Assembly: GCA_021108055.1 (NCBI GenBank)
Contig: JAIORR010000221.1
Span: 1 to 19,951, forward strand
DNA length: 19,951 bases
From: Candidatus Cloacimonadota bacterium
GTDB lineage: Bacteria; Cloacimonadota; Cloacimonadia; Cloacimonadales; TCS61
Direction: 5' to 3'
Both the position numbers and the translations under genes were made by a program. Shown here in pieces: positions 1 to 6,626 of the stretch; positions within the stretch are counted from its first letter, which is position 1; the number at the start of each line of letters is the position of its first letter. The notes below the pieces were generated by a model that saw only the letters and a list, made by a program, of their open reading frames with translations, had not been told where the DNA came from and did no database searches.

Positions 1-1031
1 AAAAAGCTGCCAGTGAAGGCAAAAAAGGAGCGGGACAGTATTTCACACCCAGACCGCTTATCCGCACCATCGTGGAAGTGATGCAGCCAGATCCACTCGT
101 AACTAAAGATTTTACTATCTCCGACCCGGCTTGCGGTACTGCAGGTTTCTTGATGGTGGCTTATGAATGGTGGATGAAAAAATACTCAGAATCTTTTGAT
201 AAACGCCAGTTGCCCCGCATCCGGAAAGAAACCTTTCATGGACAGGAATTAGTACCGCGACCCAGGCGATTAGCTTTGATGAATATGTTCCTGCACGGAA
301 TTGAACCCCAGATCGTGCTGGGAGACAGCATCTATGAACCTGACAGCGGATTGCGATTCGACTGCATTCTTACCAATCCGCCCTTCGGTACCAAAGGAGC
401 TAACCAGGTTCCCACTCGTGGTGACTTTACTGTAGAAACAGGTAATAAACAATTAAATTTTATACAGCATGTAGTTACGATCCTCAAACCCGGAGGACGT
501 GCTGCTATGGTGCTGCCCGATAATGTTCTCTTTGCCGACCAGGCGGGAGAAGTGATAAAAAACCTGATGGAAGACTGCAATCTGCACACATTATTGAGAT
601 TACCAAATGGAACATTTACTCCTTACAGCCAGGGTGTAAAAGCAAATGTGCTTTTCTTTCAGAAAGGACCGAAAACCGAAGAAGTATGGATATATGACAA
701 CCGCACCAATATTCCCGGTGTAACTAAAAAAGACCGTCCACTAACGGAAAAGATGTTTGCAGATTTTATAAAATACTACGGTGATGACCCCGATGGCAGA
801 GTCAAACGACAGGCAACCGACGAAAGCGGACGCTTCCGCTGCTTTAGTGCTAAAGAAATTGCTACACGAAATTACAACCTGGATATTACCTGGCTGAAAG
901 ATGAGAGCCTGGGAAATAACGAAAACCTTCCCGAACCCGACCTGCTGGCTTCAGAAGCTATCACAGAACTGAACGCCTGCATCGATGAACTGCAGGAAAT
1001 TCTCGATCTGCTGGAGAACAGAAATGGATAA
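1..1031 (+). CDS. hsdM: Type I restriction-modification DNA methyltransferase subunit HsdM (5' truncated by window edge)
   Basis: HsdM is the S-adenosylmethionine-dependent adenine-N6 methyltransferase subunit of a type I restriction-modification complex. The frame is already open at base 3 and reads through GAGQYFTPR, a conserved type I M-subunit motif, so the gene enters from the left and the GTG near 72 is not its start. The SAM-binding motif I (DPACGTAGF) lies at about 123-149 and the catalytic motif IV (NPPF) at 375-386. The C-terminus ends in an acidic, leucine-rich helix, probably the contact to HsdS. The stop overlaps the hsdS start by 8 bp (ATGGATAA), which indicates translational coupling. 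The N-terminal domain is outside the window. Function is very likely; the target sequence is set by HsdS and cannot be read here. Confidence 0.95.
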   Translation, partial: KAASEGKKGAGQYFTPRPLIRTIVEVMQPDPLVTKDFTISDPACGTAGFLMVAYEWWMKKYSESFDKRQLPRIRKETFHGQELVPRPRRLALMNMFLHGIEPQIVLGDSIYEPDSGLRFDCILTNPPFGTKGANQVPTRGDFTVETGNKQLNFIQHVVTILKPGGRAAMVLPDNVLFADQAGEVIKNLMEDCNLHTLLRLPNGTFTPYSQGVKANVLFFQKGPKTEEVWIYDNRTNIPGVTKKDRPLTEKMFADFIKYYGDDPDGRVKRQATDESGRFRCFSAKEIATRNYNLDITWLKDESLGNNENLPEPDLLASEAITELNACIDELQEILDLLENRNG

Positions 1032-2529
1032 CATATCACCGAAAGGATGGCTCAATTGCAAATTAGGTGATGTATTATTCATTCGTAATGGATATGCGTT
1101 TAAATCAAAAGATTTTCAAAAAGAAGGAATTCCGTTAATCAAGCAAACAAATCTACAAAACACAGAAGTGGATATCTCAAAATGTGTTTATCTTACAAAA
1201 AATTATTTGAAACAATATGATAATTTCATAGTAAATAAAGGAGATTTATTAATAAGCTTATCTGGTTCTTTGGGTTACATTTCAGAATATAACGAGAAAT
1301 ATCCTGCACTTCAAAATCAACGAACAGGATTAATTACGATTTTTGGTGTTGATTTAATTTCAATGGCTTTTATTAAATATTATTTTGCTATAATACCTTC
1401 ATTGATTTTAGCTCAAGGCAAAGGGATTGGTGTCCAAAATATTAGCAGTAAAGCTATAGAAAAAATGCCATTCCTCCTCCCACCCCTCACTGAACAAAAA
1501 CGTATTGCAGCCAAACTGGATGCAGTGCTGCCACGAGTTGAGAAATTGAAAGAGCGTTTGCAAAATGTGCAAGAACTGATAAAACAATTTCGCCAGAGTG
1601 TGCTCAATGCTGCCGTTACTGGGAAGTTGACTGAGGAGTGGCGGGAAGAAAATCCGAGTGTGGAGAGTGCTGAGATACTATTACAACAAATAATGAAATT
1701 TAGACTTAAAAATGTGATATCAAAAAGAGAGTTAAATTTTATAAAGAAAAATTATAAAACAGGTTCTGAGCGGCTAAAGAATAAAATTAGTAAATATAAA
1801 TTACCTAAATCATGGTGTTTTTGTGAGATTAATAATATAGGAAATGTTTATAACGGTAGCACGCCATCCCGGAAAAGTAAAGAATACTGGAATGGAAATA
1901 TAAATTGGGTTAGTTCTGGAGAAGTAGCTAATTCAATTATTGCTAAAACAAGAGAAACTATTACAAAAATTGGTTTTGAAAATTCGTCTGTAAAATTATT
2001 TCCTAAAGGAACAGTTCTTATTGCTATGATTGGTGAAGGCAAAACTAGAGGACAGGCTGCAATATTAAATATAGAAAGCACTTGTAATCAAAATGTAGCA
2101 GCAGTTATTTTAAATCATGGTTTTGTTTTATCGAGATACCTTTTTTATTGGTTTTTTATGCAATATGAACATAATAGAAGATTAGGCAGTGGTTCTGGTC
2201 CAAAAGCTCTTAATTGCCAACGAGTAAGAGAACTAGATTTTATTCTTCCACCTCTCGCAGAACAAAAAGAAATAATCCGTCAGGTAGATGCTTTCTTTGC
2301 GGTAGCCGAAAAACTGGAAAAGCGGTTAATTCCTATAACTACCAGAGTTGAGCAGCTTGGTCAAAGCGTACTGACTAAAGCCTTCCGAGGTGAGTTGGTT
2401 ATTACAGAAACTGAGCTGGCAGAAAAGGAAAACCGTAGTTACGAAACTGCGGAAGAGTTGCTGGTAAGAATTAAAGCAGAAAAGCAAAAGCTGGAAGCGG
2501 AGAGGAAGAAAGGAAAATATAGAAAGTAG
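1024..2529 (+). CDS. hsdS: Type I restriction-modification specificity subunit HsdS
   Basis: HsdS recognises the bipartite DNA target and docks two HsdM (and HsdR) subunits. The 501-residue product has the usual two-repeat layout: target recognition domain 1 at about 5-150, a conserved helical spacer from LPPLTEQKRIAAKLD (152-166) to about 225, target recognition domain 2 at about 255-405, and a second spacer from LPPLAEQKEI (408-417) to the end. The two spacers are similar to each other, as expected for the pseudo-symmetric fold. I chose ATG 1024 because the protein then begins MDNISPKGWL, a normal HsdS N-terminus, and overlaps the hsdM stop; a longer frame from 985 exists but lies inside hsdM. 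There is no clear Shine-Dalgarno sequence, so it is probably translated by coupling. The recognition domains are visibly more AT-rich than the spacers and hsdM. It appears full length and intact. Confidence 0.94.
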   Translation: MDNISPKGWLNCKLGDVLFIRNGYAFKSKDFQKEGIPLIKQTNLQNTEVDISKCVYLTKNYLKQYDNFIVNKGDLLISLSGSLGYISEYNEKYPALQNQRTGLITIFGVDLISMAFIKYYFAIIPSLILAQGKGIGVQNISSKAIEKMPFLLPPLTEQKRIAAKLDAVLPRVEKLKERLQNVQELIKQFRQSVLNAAVTGKLTEEWREENPSVESAEILLQQIMKFRLKNVISKRELNFIKKNYKTGSERLKNKISKYKLPKSWCFCEINNIGNVYNGSTPSRKSKEYWNGNINWVSSGEVANSIIAKTRETITKIGFENSSVKLFPKGTVLIAMIGEGKTRGQAAILNIESTCNQNVAAVILNHGFVLSRYLFYWFFMQYEHNRRLGSGSGPKALNCQRVRELDFILPPLAEQKEIIRQVDAFFAVAEKLEKRLIPITTRVEQLGQSVLTKAFRGELVITETELAEKENRSYETAEELLVRIKAEKQKLEAERKKGKYRK

Positions 2530-2571
2530 TAACGTGACCCGTTTACCTGCCTATGGCATGGCTTGGTCGCT

Positions 2572-2590
2572 CTCGACCTGGCAGGTCGAG
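2572..2590. repeat. Perfect 9-bp inverted repeat between hsdS and the AlbA_2 gene
   Basis: CTCGACCTG (2572-2580), one central G, then CAGGTCGAG (2582-2590) form a perfect palindrome with 9-bp arms in the 86-bp gap between hsdS and the next gene. No T-run follows on either side, so it is not a standard intrinsic terminator. An upstream ACCTGCC at 2545-2551 could pair with GGCAGGT at 2580-2586 instead of the local hairpin. It could be a dispersed intergenic repeat, an operator or an RNA-level attenuator; the sequence alone does not decide. Confidence 0.7.
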
Positions 2591-2615
2591 TTACCTAATT
2601 CACAAGGAATTATAG

Positions 2616-4118
2616 ATGAACAAAGAAGAATTAATAAAACGCTTACAGGATATCGAATGGGAAGATTTTGAAGTTAAGAAAGCAGAGAAAGCTATTCCCA
2701 AAAACAGTTGGGAAACAGTGAGTGCTTTTGCCAATACAGGTAGTGGCTGGCTGGTTTTTGGTGTATTTAAACAAAAAGATGAATATACAATTACCGGCAT
2801 TAAAGATCCCGAAAAGATCGAACAGGATTTCATTACTGCTTTACGATCGAATCAAAAATTTAATGTCAGAATAAATCCGGTCTGTAAAAAATATGAGATT
2901 GAAGGAAAGACTGTTTTAGCCTTTCATATTCCTGTTTCAGTCCGAAAACCTGTTTATTTCAATAACATTAATAACACATTCATTCGCACAGCCAGCGGAG
3001 ATCAACGAGCCACAAAAGCAGAGATCGATGCCATGTATCGGGATCAGGCATTTGGTACAAAAGATAGAGAATTAACCGACCTTAATATAGATGCTCTTAA
3101 TGTTTCTTCCATAAAACGATACCGGAATTTTCTGCAAGTGATAAACCCTTCCCATCAATACAATCTGCTTTCAGATGAGGATTTTTTGCAAAAACTACAG
3201 GTTCTAAAAGATGGTAAAATCACAATAGCAGGTCTCCTATTCTTTGGTAAAGTGGATTCTATTGAAGATGTAATAACGGATTTCAGAATCGATTACCTGG
3301 AAATTCCCGGGATATCGCTTGAAACTGCTTCATCCCGCTATTCATTCCGTTTGGACCAGCAGGAAAACATTTTTGAATATTATTTTGCTATTTATCCCAG
3401 ACTACTCCAACAAATCAATATTCCCTTCAAAATGACTATTGAAGGAATGGCTACAGAAGACCAACCTCATGTACAAGCCTTAAGGGAAACATTCGTAAAT
3501 ATGTTAATGCACACAGATTATTTCAGCACATCCAAACCCCGCATCAGAGTTTTTTCAAATCATCTGGAATTTTACAATCCGGGTGGATTACCAAAGGATT
3601 TAAAGAGTATTATGGAAGCGGATATTTCTCAGCCGAGGAATCCTGTTTTAGCAAAAATATTCCGAGTAATAAAATTAGCAGAAACTGCAGGTTATGGATT
3701 CGATAAAATTTTCCGAGGTTGGAAAAGATATTTCAAAACTAAACCGCAGATTGCAGGTCATTTTGATCATTTCATAATTGAATTAACATCTACAACGGAG
3801 TTGAAACGGAGTGGAAACGGAGTTGATACGGTACAGGGGGGGAAGGCTACCCAAGAAATTATCCAAGAAACTACCCAGAAAACTACCCAGAAAACTACCC
3901 AGAAAACTACCCAGAAAACTACCCAGAAACAGCAGGAGATGATAGCTTATCTAATAATTCATCCTTCAGCAGGTAGAAAGGAGATTGCTGCTCATATTGA
4001 TAATATTACTGAGGATGGCGTGAAATATAATCTAGCTGTATTACAACAAAAAGGTATTATAAGGCGTGTTGGTCCAGATAAGGGTGGTCGTTGGAAAATT
4101 ATTGATAATGGTGAATAA
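2616..4118 (+). CDS. AlbA_2 (Schlafen-like) domain / GHKL-ATPase-like protein with repeat linker and winged-helix tail
   Basis: This belongs to the family often labelled 'putative DNA-binding / ATP-binding protein' or 'RecG-like'. Residues about 12-135 are an AlbA_2 (Schlafen-type nucleic-acid-binding) domain, seen in WEDFEVKKA (15-23), ETVSAFANTGSG (33-44) and the FIRT strand near 122-125. Residues about 285-375 resemble the HATPase_c_4 module: RETFVNMLMHTDY (290-302), EFYNPGGLP (318-326) and RNPVLAKIF (341-349). A linker at about 392-438 is built from repeats and ends in five TTQK units (419-438). Residues about 440-495 look like a winged helix. The start has AAGGA seven bases upstream. Relatives are frequently found beside type I restriction genes, so a regulatory or accessory defence role is plausible, but its biochemical role is unknown. 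It is intact in this frame. Confidence 0.85.
   Translation: MNKEELIKRLQDIEWEDFEVKKAEKAIPKNSWETVSAFANTGSGWLVFGVFKQKDEYTITGIKDPEKIEQDFITALRSNQKFNVRINPVCKKYEIEGKTVLAFHIPVSVRKPVYFNNINNTFIRTASGDQRATKAEIDAMYRDQAFGTKDRELTDLNIDALNVSSIKRYRNFLQVINPSHQYNLLSDEDFLQKLQVLKDGKITIAGLLFFGKVDSIEDVITDFRIDYLEIPGISLETASSRYSFRLDQQENIFEYYFAIYPRLLQQINIPFKMTIEGMATEDQPHVQALRETFVNMLMHTDYFSTSKPRIRVFSNHLEFYNPGGLPKDLKSIMEADISQPRNPVLAKIFRVIKLAETAGYGFDKIFRGWKRYFKTKPQIAGHFDHFIIELTSTTELKRSGNGVDTVQGGKATQEIIQETTQKTTQKTTQKTTQKTTQKQQEMIAYLIIHPSAGRKEIAAHIDNITEDGVKYNLAVLQQKGIIRRVGPDKGGRWKIIDNGE
3795..3827 (+). repeat. Three 11-bp tandem repeats in the AlbA_2 gene linker
   Basis: The units ACGGAGTTGAA (3795-3805), ACGGAGTGGAA (3806-3816) and ACGGAGTTGAT (3817-3827) are followed by a partial ACGG. 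The period of 11 bp is not a multiple of three, so gain or loss of a unit would shift the reading frame. A G7 tract follows at 3836-3842. The region encodes the low-complexity linker upstream of the TTQK repeats. Confidence 0.85.
3870..3929 (+). repeat. Five perfect 12-bp tandem repeats (encoding TTQK) in the AlbA_2 gene
   Basis: Five identical copies of ACTACCCAGAAA run head to tail at 3870-3881, 3882-3893, 3894-3905, 3906-3917 and 3918-3929, preceded by degenerate relatives at about 3847-3869. Each unit encodes Thr-Thr-Gln-Lys in frame. The exact identity of the copies points to recent expansion by slippage. Because the unit is a multiple of three, changes in copy number alter linker length but not frame. 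Confidence 0.95.
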
Positions 4119-4180
4119 GTATAAAAAAGCATTAGGTTCAGAGAAGAGATGGTAGAAAGAGTGGGTGAAAAAGGTTTTTT

Positions 4181-4204
4181 ACTACCCGGAAAACTACCCA
4201 GAAA
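4181..4204 (+). repeat. Two stray copies of the 12-bp TTQK repeat in the intergenic region
   Basis: ACTACCCGGAAA (4181-4192) and ACTACCCAGAAA (4193-4204) lie 63 bp after the AlbA_2 gene stop. The second is identical to the coding repeat and the first differs by one base. The frame of these units stays open from 4169 to a TGA at 4256-4258 but has no start or upstream domain. This suggests a decayed 3' end of a related gene, or repeat copies left by recombination. Confidence 0.8.
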
Positions 4205-4221
4205 CTTGAATTTGAAATTGA

Positions 4222-4243
4222 AAAGTTCGGTGAAAGTTCGGTG
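4222..4243. repeat. Two perfect 11-bp tandem repeats upstream of radC
   Basis: AAAGTTCGGTG occurs twice without a gap at 4222-4232 and 4233-4243, followed by an A-run, about 30 bp before the radC start. The GTTCGG core recurs on the other side of radC at 5075-5080. It could be a small repeat scar or a protein-binding site; no role can be assigned. Confidence 0.75.
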
Positions 4244-4274
4244 AAAAAATTAAACTGAATAAAGCTTGGGAAAA

Positions 4275-4934
4275 ATGAAAAAGATTAAAGACTTACCAAA
4301 AAAGGAAAGACCAAGAGAGAAGCTTTTTGAAAAAGGAGCACATTCACTTAATGATAAGGAGCTTCTGGCAGTAATTCTTGGTAAAGGAACTCAGAAACTG
4401 GATGTTCTTTCAATTGCCAAGAAAATTATAAAAATAATAGATCAAAAAGGACTTGAGCTTTCCCCGGATGACCTTCTGAACATTGAAGGAATTGGAGAAG
4501 CTAAAGCAGCTCTGGTTCTGGCAGCTTTTGAATTTGTTCGCAGAAGAATCAAGCCTGAAGGTTTGAAAATAAAATTCCCTACTGATGTTCTTCCTTTAAT
4601 ACAACATTTTGGAGATAGAAAACAGGAACATTTTCTTTGTGTTTCCATCAATGGTGCAAATGAAGTAATGAATGTTCGTGTGATAAGTATTGGACTTATC
4701 AATAAAAGTCATGTTCATCCCCGCGAAGTTTTTGCAGATGTAATAGCGGAAAGAGCTTCGGCAATAATAATTGCTCATAACCATCCAATTGGCGAATTAA
4801 AACCAAGTACAGAAGATATTGAAGTAACAAATAGAATTAAAGAAGCAGGAAAAATTTTAGGAATTAATCTTTTGGATCATATTATTTTTAATAATAATGG
4901 TTATTATAGTTTTGTTGAGAATGAGGAGTTGTAG
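4275..4934 (+). CDS. radC: RadC family protein (UPF0758; HhH plus JAB/MPN metalloprotease-like domain)
   Basis: The 219-residue product is a complete RadC/UPF0758 protein. An N-terminal segment starting IKDLPKKERPREKL is typical of the family. A helix-hairpin-helix unit lies at about 66-90 (LLNIEGIGEAKAALVLAAFE), and the MPN/JAMM domain covers about 100-219. The metal-binding signature is intact: HNHP at 168-171, then Ser178 and Asp181 in PSTED. The old link to DNA repair in E. coli is not well supported; relatives are common on mobile and defence islands, which fits this location. I chose ATG 4275; a TTG at 4266 would add three residues, and neither has a strong ribosome site (a weak GGGA precedes 4275). 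It is the last plus-strand gene and converges on the ribosomal cluster. No intrinsic terminator for it was recognised. Confidence 0.92.
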   Translation: MKKIKDLPKKERPREKLFEKGAHSLNDKELLAVILGKGTQKLDVLSIAKKIIKIIDQKGLELSPDDLLNIEGIGEAKAALVLAAFEFVRRRIKPEGLKIKFPTDVLPLIQHFGDRKQEHFLCVSINGANEVMNVRVISIGLINKSHVHPREVFADVIAERASAIIIAHNHPIGELKPSTEDIEVTNRIKEAGKILGINLLDHIIFNNNGYYSFVENEEL

Positions 4935-5028
4935 ATTGAATCATAAAAATATTCTCCTTCCAACCCTTTTCCAATTCTTTATTCATTAATCATTCAAACA
5001 GACTTTTTCAAATAATTTCAAATAAGCC

Positions 5029-5068
5029 TGACCTAAACAGTAGGTTATATAACCTAAAATGCAGGTCA
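5029..5068. repeat. Nested symmetric palindrome between radC and rplQ
   Basis: TAGGTTATATAACCTA (5041-5056) is a perfect 16-bp palindrome. It is flanked at equal 6-base distance on both sides by TGACCT (5029-5034) and its complement AGGTCA (5063-5068), giving a 40-bp element with two-fold symmetry. Neither side carries a terminator-type T-run. It could be an operator for a dimeric or tetrameric regulator, or another protein-binding site or mobile-element remnant. The rest of the 238-bp convergent gap holds a GTTCGG repeat (5075-5094) and the terminator at 5117-5155. Confidence 0.75.
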
Positions 5069-5116
5069 ATAAACGTTCGGACAGTTCGATGAACTATTCC
5101 TACAAATATTCAATTT

Positions 5117-5155
5117 AAAAACAAAAAAACAGGCTGTTATCTCTAACAGCCTGTT
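5117..5155 (-). terminator. Rho-independent terminator of the ribosomal super-cluster
   Basis: Read on the minus strand, just after the rplQ stop, a perfect 12-bp stem is formed by 5144-5155 and 5128-5139 (AACAGGCTGTTA on the plus strand, with its exact complement) around a 4-base loop. It is followed on the minus strand by T-runs corresponding to the A-runs at 5123-5129 and 5117-5121. On the plus strand the flank after the stem is not a T-run, so it should act mainly on the ribosomal transcript. Confidence 0.93.
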
Positions 5156-5172
5156 CATTTATTAATTCTCGA

Positions 5173-5583
5173 TTATTTTACAGCTTCTTTTTTTTTAATT
5201 TTCTTTTCTTTTTTCTCAATGATTTTTTGTGTGTCCACGAATTCTATTATTGCCATGGGGGCACAATCACCTTTACGGTAGCCGTTCTTAAAAATGCGGG
5301 TATATCCGCCTTCCCTGGCTTCATATTTTGGTGCCAGTTCATCAAATACTTTTTTCACCAGATCGCGGTTTTGCAAAACTTTGTAGGCAAGTCTGCGATG
5401 ATGTACAGTTCCTTTTTTACCATAGGTAATAACTTTTTCTGCCAGACTTCTCAATTCTTTTGCTTTTACCTGTGTAGTATTAATTCTTTCGTGTTCCACC
5501 AGAGAAACCACAAGATTTTTAAGCATCAATTTTCTATGATCACTTTCTCTGCCAAACTTTTTCCCTTTTACTTTATGTCTCAT
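5173..5583 (-). CDS. rplQ: 50S ribosomal protein L17
   Basis: L17 is a large-subunit protein near the peptide exit tunnel. The 136-residue product begins MRHKVKGKKFGRESDHRKLM and contains the family core (LRSLAEKVITYGKKG, then a GGYTRIFK strand). It ends in a lysine-rich tail (KKEKKIKKKEAVK) slightly longer than the minimal family. A Shine-Dalgarno AAGGA precedes the ATG. It is the last gene of the cluster, 13 bp after rpoA, and is followed directly by the terminator, as in the alpha operon of most bacteria. Confidence 0.97.
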   Translation of the reverse strand: MRHKVKGKKFGRESDHRKLMLKNLVVSLVEHERINTTQVKAKELRSLAEKVITYGKKGTVHHRRLAYKVLQNRDLVKKVFDELAPKYEAREGGYTRIFKNGYRKGDCAPMAIIEFVDTQKIIEKKEKKIKKKEAVK

Positions 5584-5596
5584 AATACAATCCTTA

Positions 5597-6607
5597 TTAT
5601 TTGTTAGTTATTCTTTTTTTTGCGTCATTAATTTTTTTATGAATTCCTATGACGTTCATGCCGAGCGAAAGATCATATTTTTCGAGTAATGCATTTATTT
5701 CTTCCAGTGATTTCTTCCCGAAGTTACGATATTTGAGCATTTCATTTTCGGTTTTTTCTACAAGTTCTCCGATAGTTTCGATCTTTGCTGCAGAAAGACA
5801 GTTACTGCAACGTACAGAAAGTTCCAATTCGTTTACGTTGGTAACAAGTATTTTTTCCATTCTTTCCAGTTCAGGATCCATTTCGATCTCTTCGATGTAT
5901 TCCGGTTCTTTTTCAAAAAGAACGATCTTATCATACAGGTCTCGAAGAATCTTAGCAGCCAGATAGAGAGAATCCTTAGGATCGATGCTGCCGTCTGTAT
6001 TGATCTCGATTATTATTTTGTCATAATCGATCTTCTCTCCGACCCTTTGGTTTCCAATCTCAAAATTAACTTTTGTGACAGGAGAATATATCGAATCGAT
6101 CGGGATCACACCCACAGGTTTTTCTTCCATATCATGTGTCTCGGCAGATGCATAACCTCTACCAATTCCAACCCAGAGTTCCATTCTGAAATCAATATCT
6201 TCATTCATTTGAAAAAGGATAAGATCTTTATTAATTATCTTAACATCGGCGGTTTCATTAATCTCTCCAGCAGTAACTGGTCCAATCCCTTTGTGTTCCA
6301 GAACGAGCAGTTCTTCATTAACAGATTCTGATTTTATAACAACTTTTTTTAATTTAAGAATAAGATCGATGAAATCGGAATCTGTGCCGGGGATCGGTGC
6401 AAATTCATGATGCAGACCTTCAATTTTTACAAATCGAATTGCAGTACCCTGTATCGCAGAAAACAATACTCTTCGTAAAGTATTACCTATGGTTATGGCA
6501 AACCCGGGTTCCAGCGGTCCAATTTCAAATTTCCCAAAAGTGGGACCATATGTATTTTCATCAACCTGCACTTTGTCAGGTAATTGTAATGGTTCAAGGA
6601 ACATCAT
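5597..6607 (-). CDS. rpoA: DNA-directed RNA polymerase subunit alpha
   Basis: RpoA nucleates RNA polymerase assembly through its N-terminal domain and contacts upstream promoter DNA and activators through its C-terminal domain. The 336-residue protein has the normal length. The N-terminal domain covers about 1-235, including GPLEPGFAITIGNTLRRVLF and the segment SDFIDLILKLK. After a linker, the C-terminal domain covers about 260-325 and includes the two-helix-hairpin segment RNFGKKSLEEINALL. There are two adjacent ATG codons (6605-6607 and 6602-6604); GGAG lies upstream with an A/T-rich spacer and does not separate them. It lies between rpsD and rplQ in standard order. Confidence 0.98.
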   Translation of the reverse strand: MMFLEPLQLPDKVQVDENTYGPTFGKFEIGPLEPGFAITIGNTLRRVLFSAIQGTAIRFVKIEGLHHEFAPIPGTDSDFIDLILKLKKVVIKSESVNEELLVLEHKGIGPVTAGEINETADVKIINKDLILFQMNEDIDFRMELWVGIGRGYASAETHDMEEKPVGVIPIDSIYSPVTKVNFEIGNQRVGEKIDYDKIIIEINTDGSIDPKDSLYLAAKILRDLYDKIVLFEKEPEYIEEIEMDPELERMEKILVTNVNELELSVRCSNCLSAAKIETIGELVEKTENEMLKYRNFGKKSLEEINALLEKYDLSLGMNVIGIHKKINDAKKRITNK

Positions 6608-6626
6608 AAAAAAATCTCCTTATCTT

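Noticed and set aside
3870..3929. CRISPR-like array
   Set aside because: The units are 12 bp, directly adjacent without spacers, and encode an in-frame protein repeat.
5117..5155. Bidirectional terminator also serving radC
   Set aside because: On the plus strand the stem is followed by CATTTATTAATTC rather than a T-run, so efficient termination of radC transcripts here is not supported, although the stem could still slow polymerase.
4935..5172. tRNA or other structured RNA gene in the convergent gap
   Set aside because: I could find no cloverleaf, no TTCAA/GGTTC-type T-arm with matching acceptor stem, and no other known RNA signature; only palindromes and the terminator are visible.
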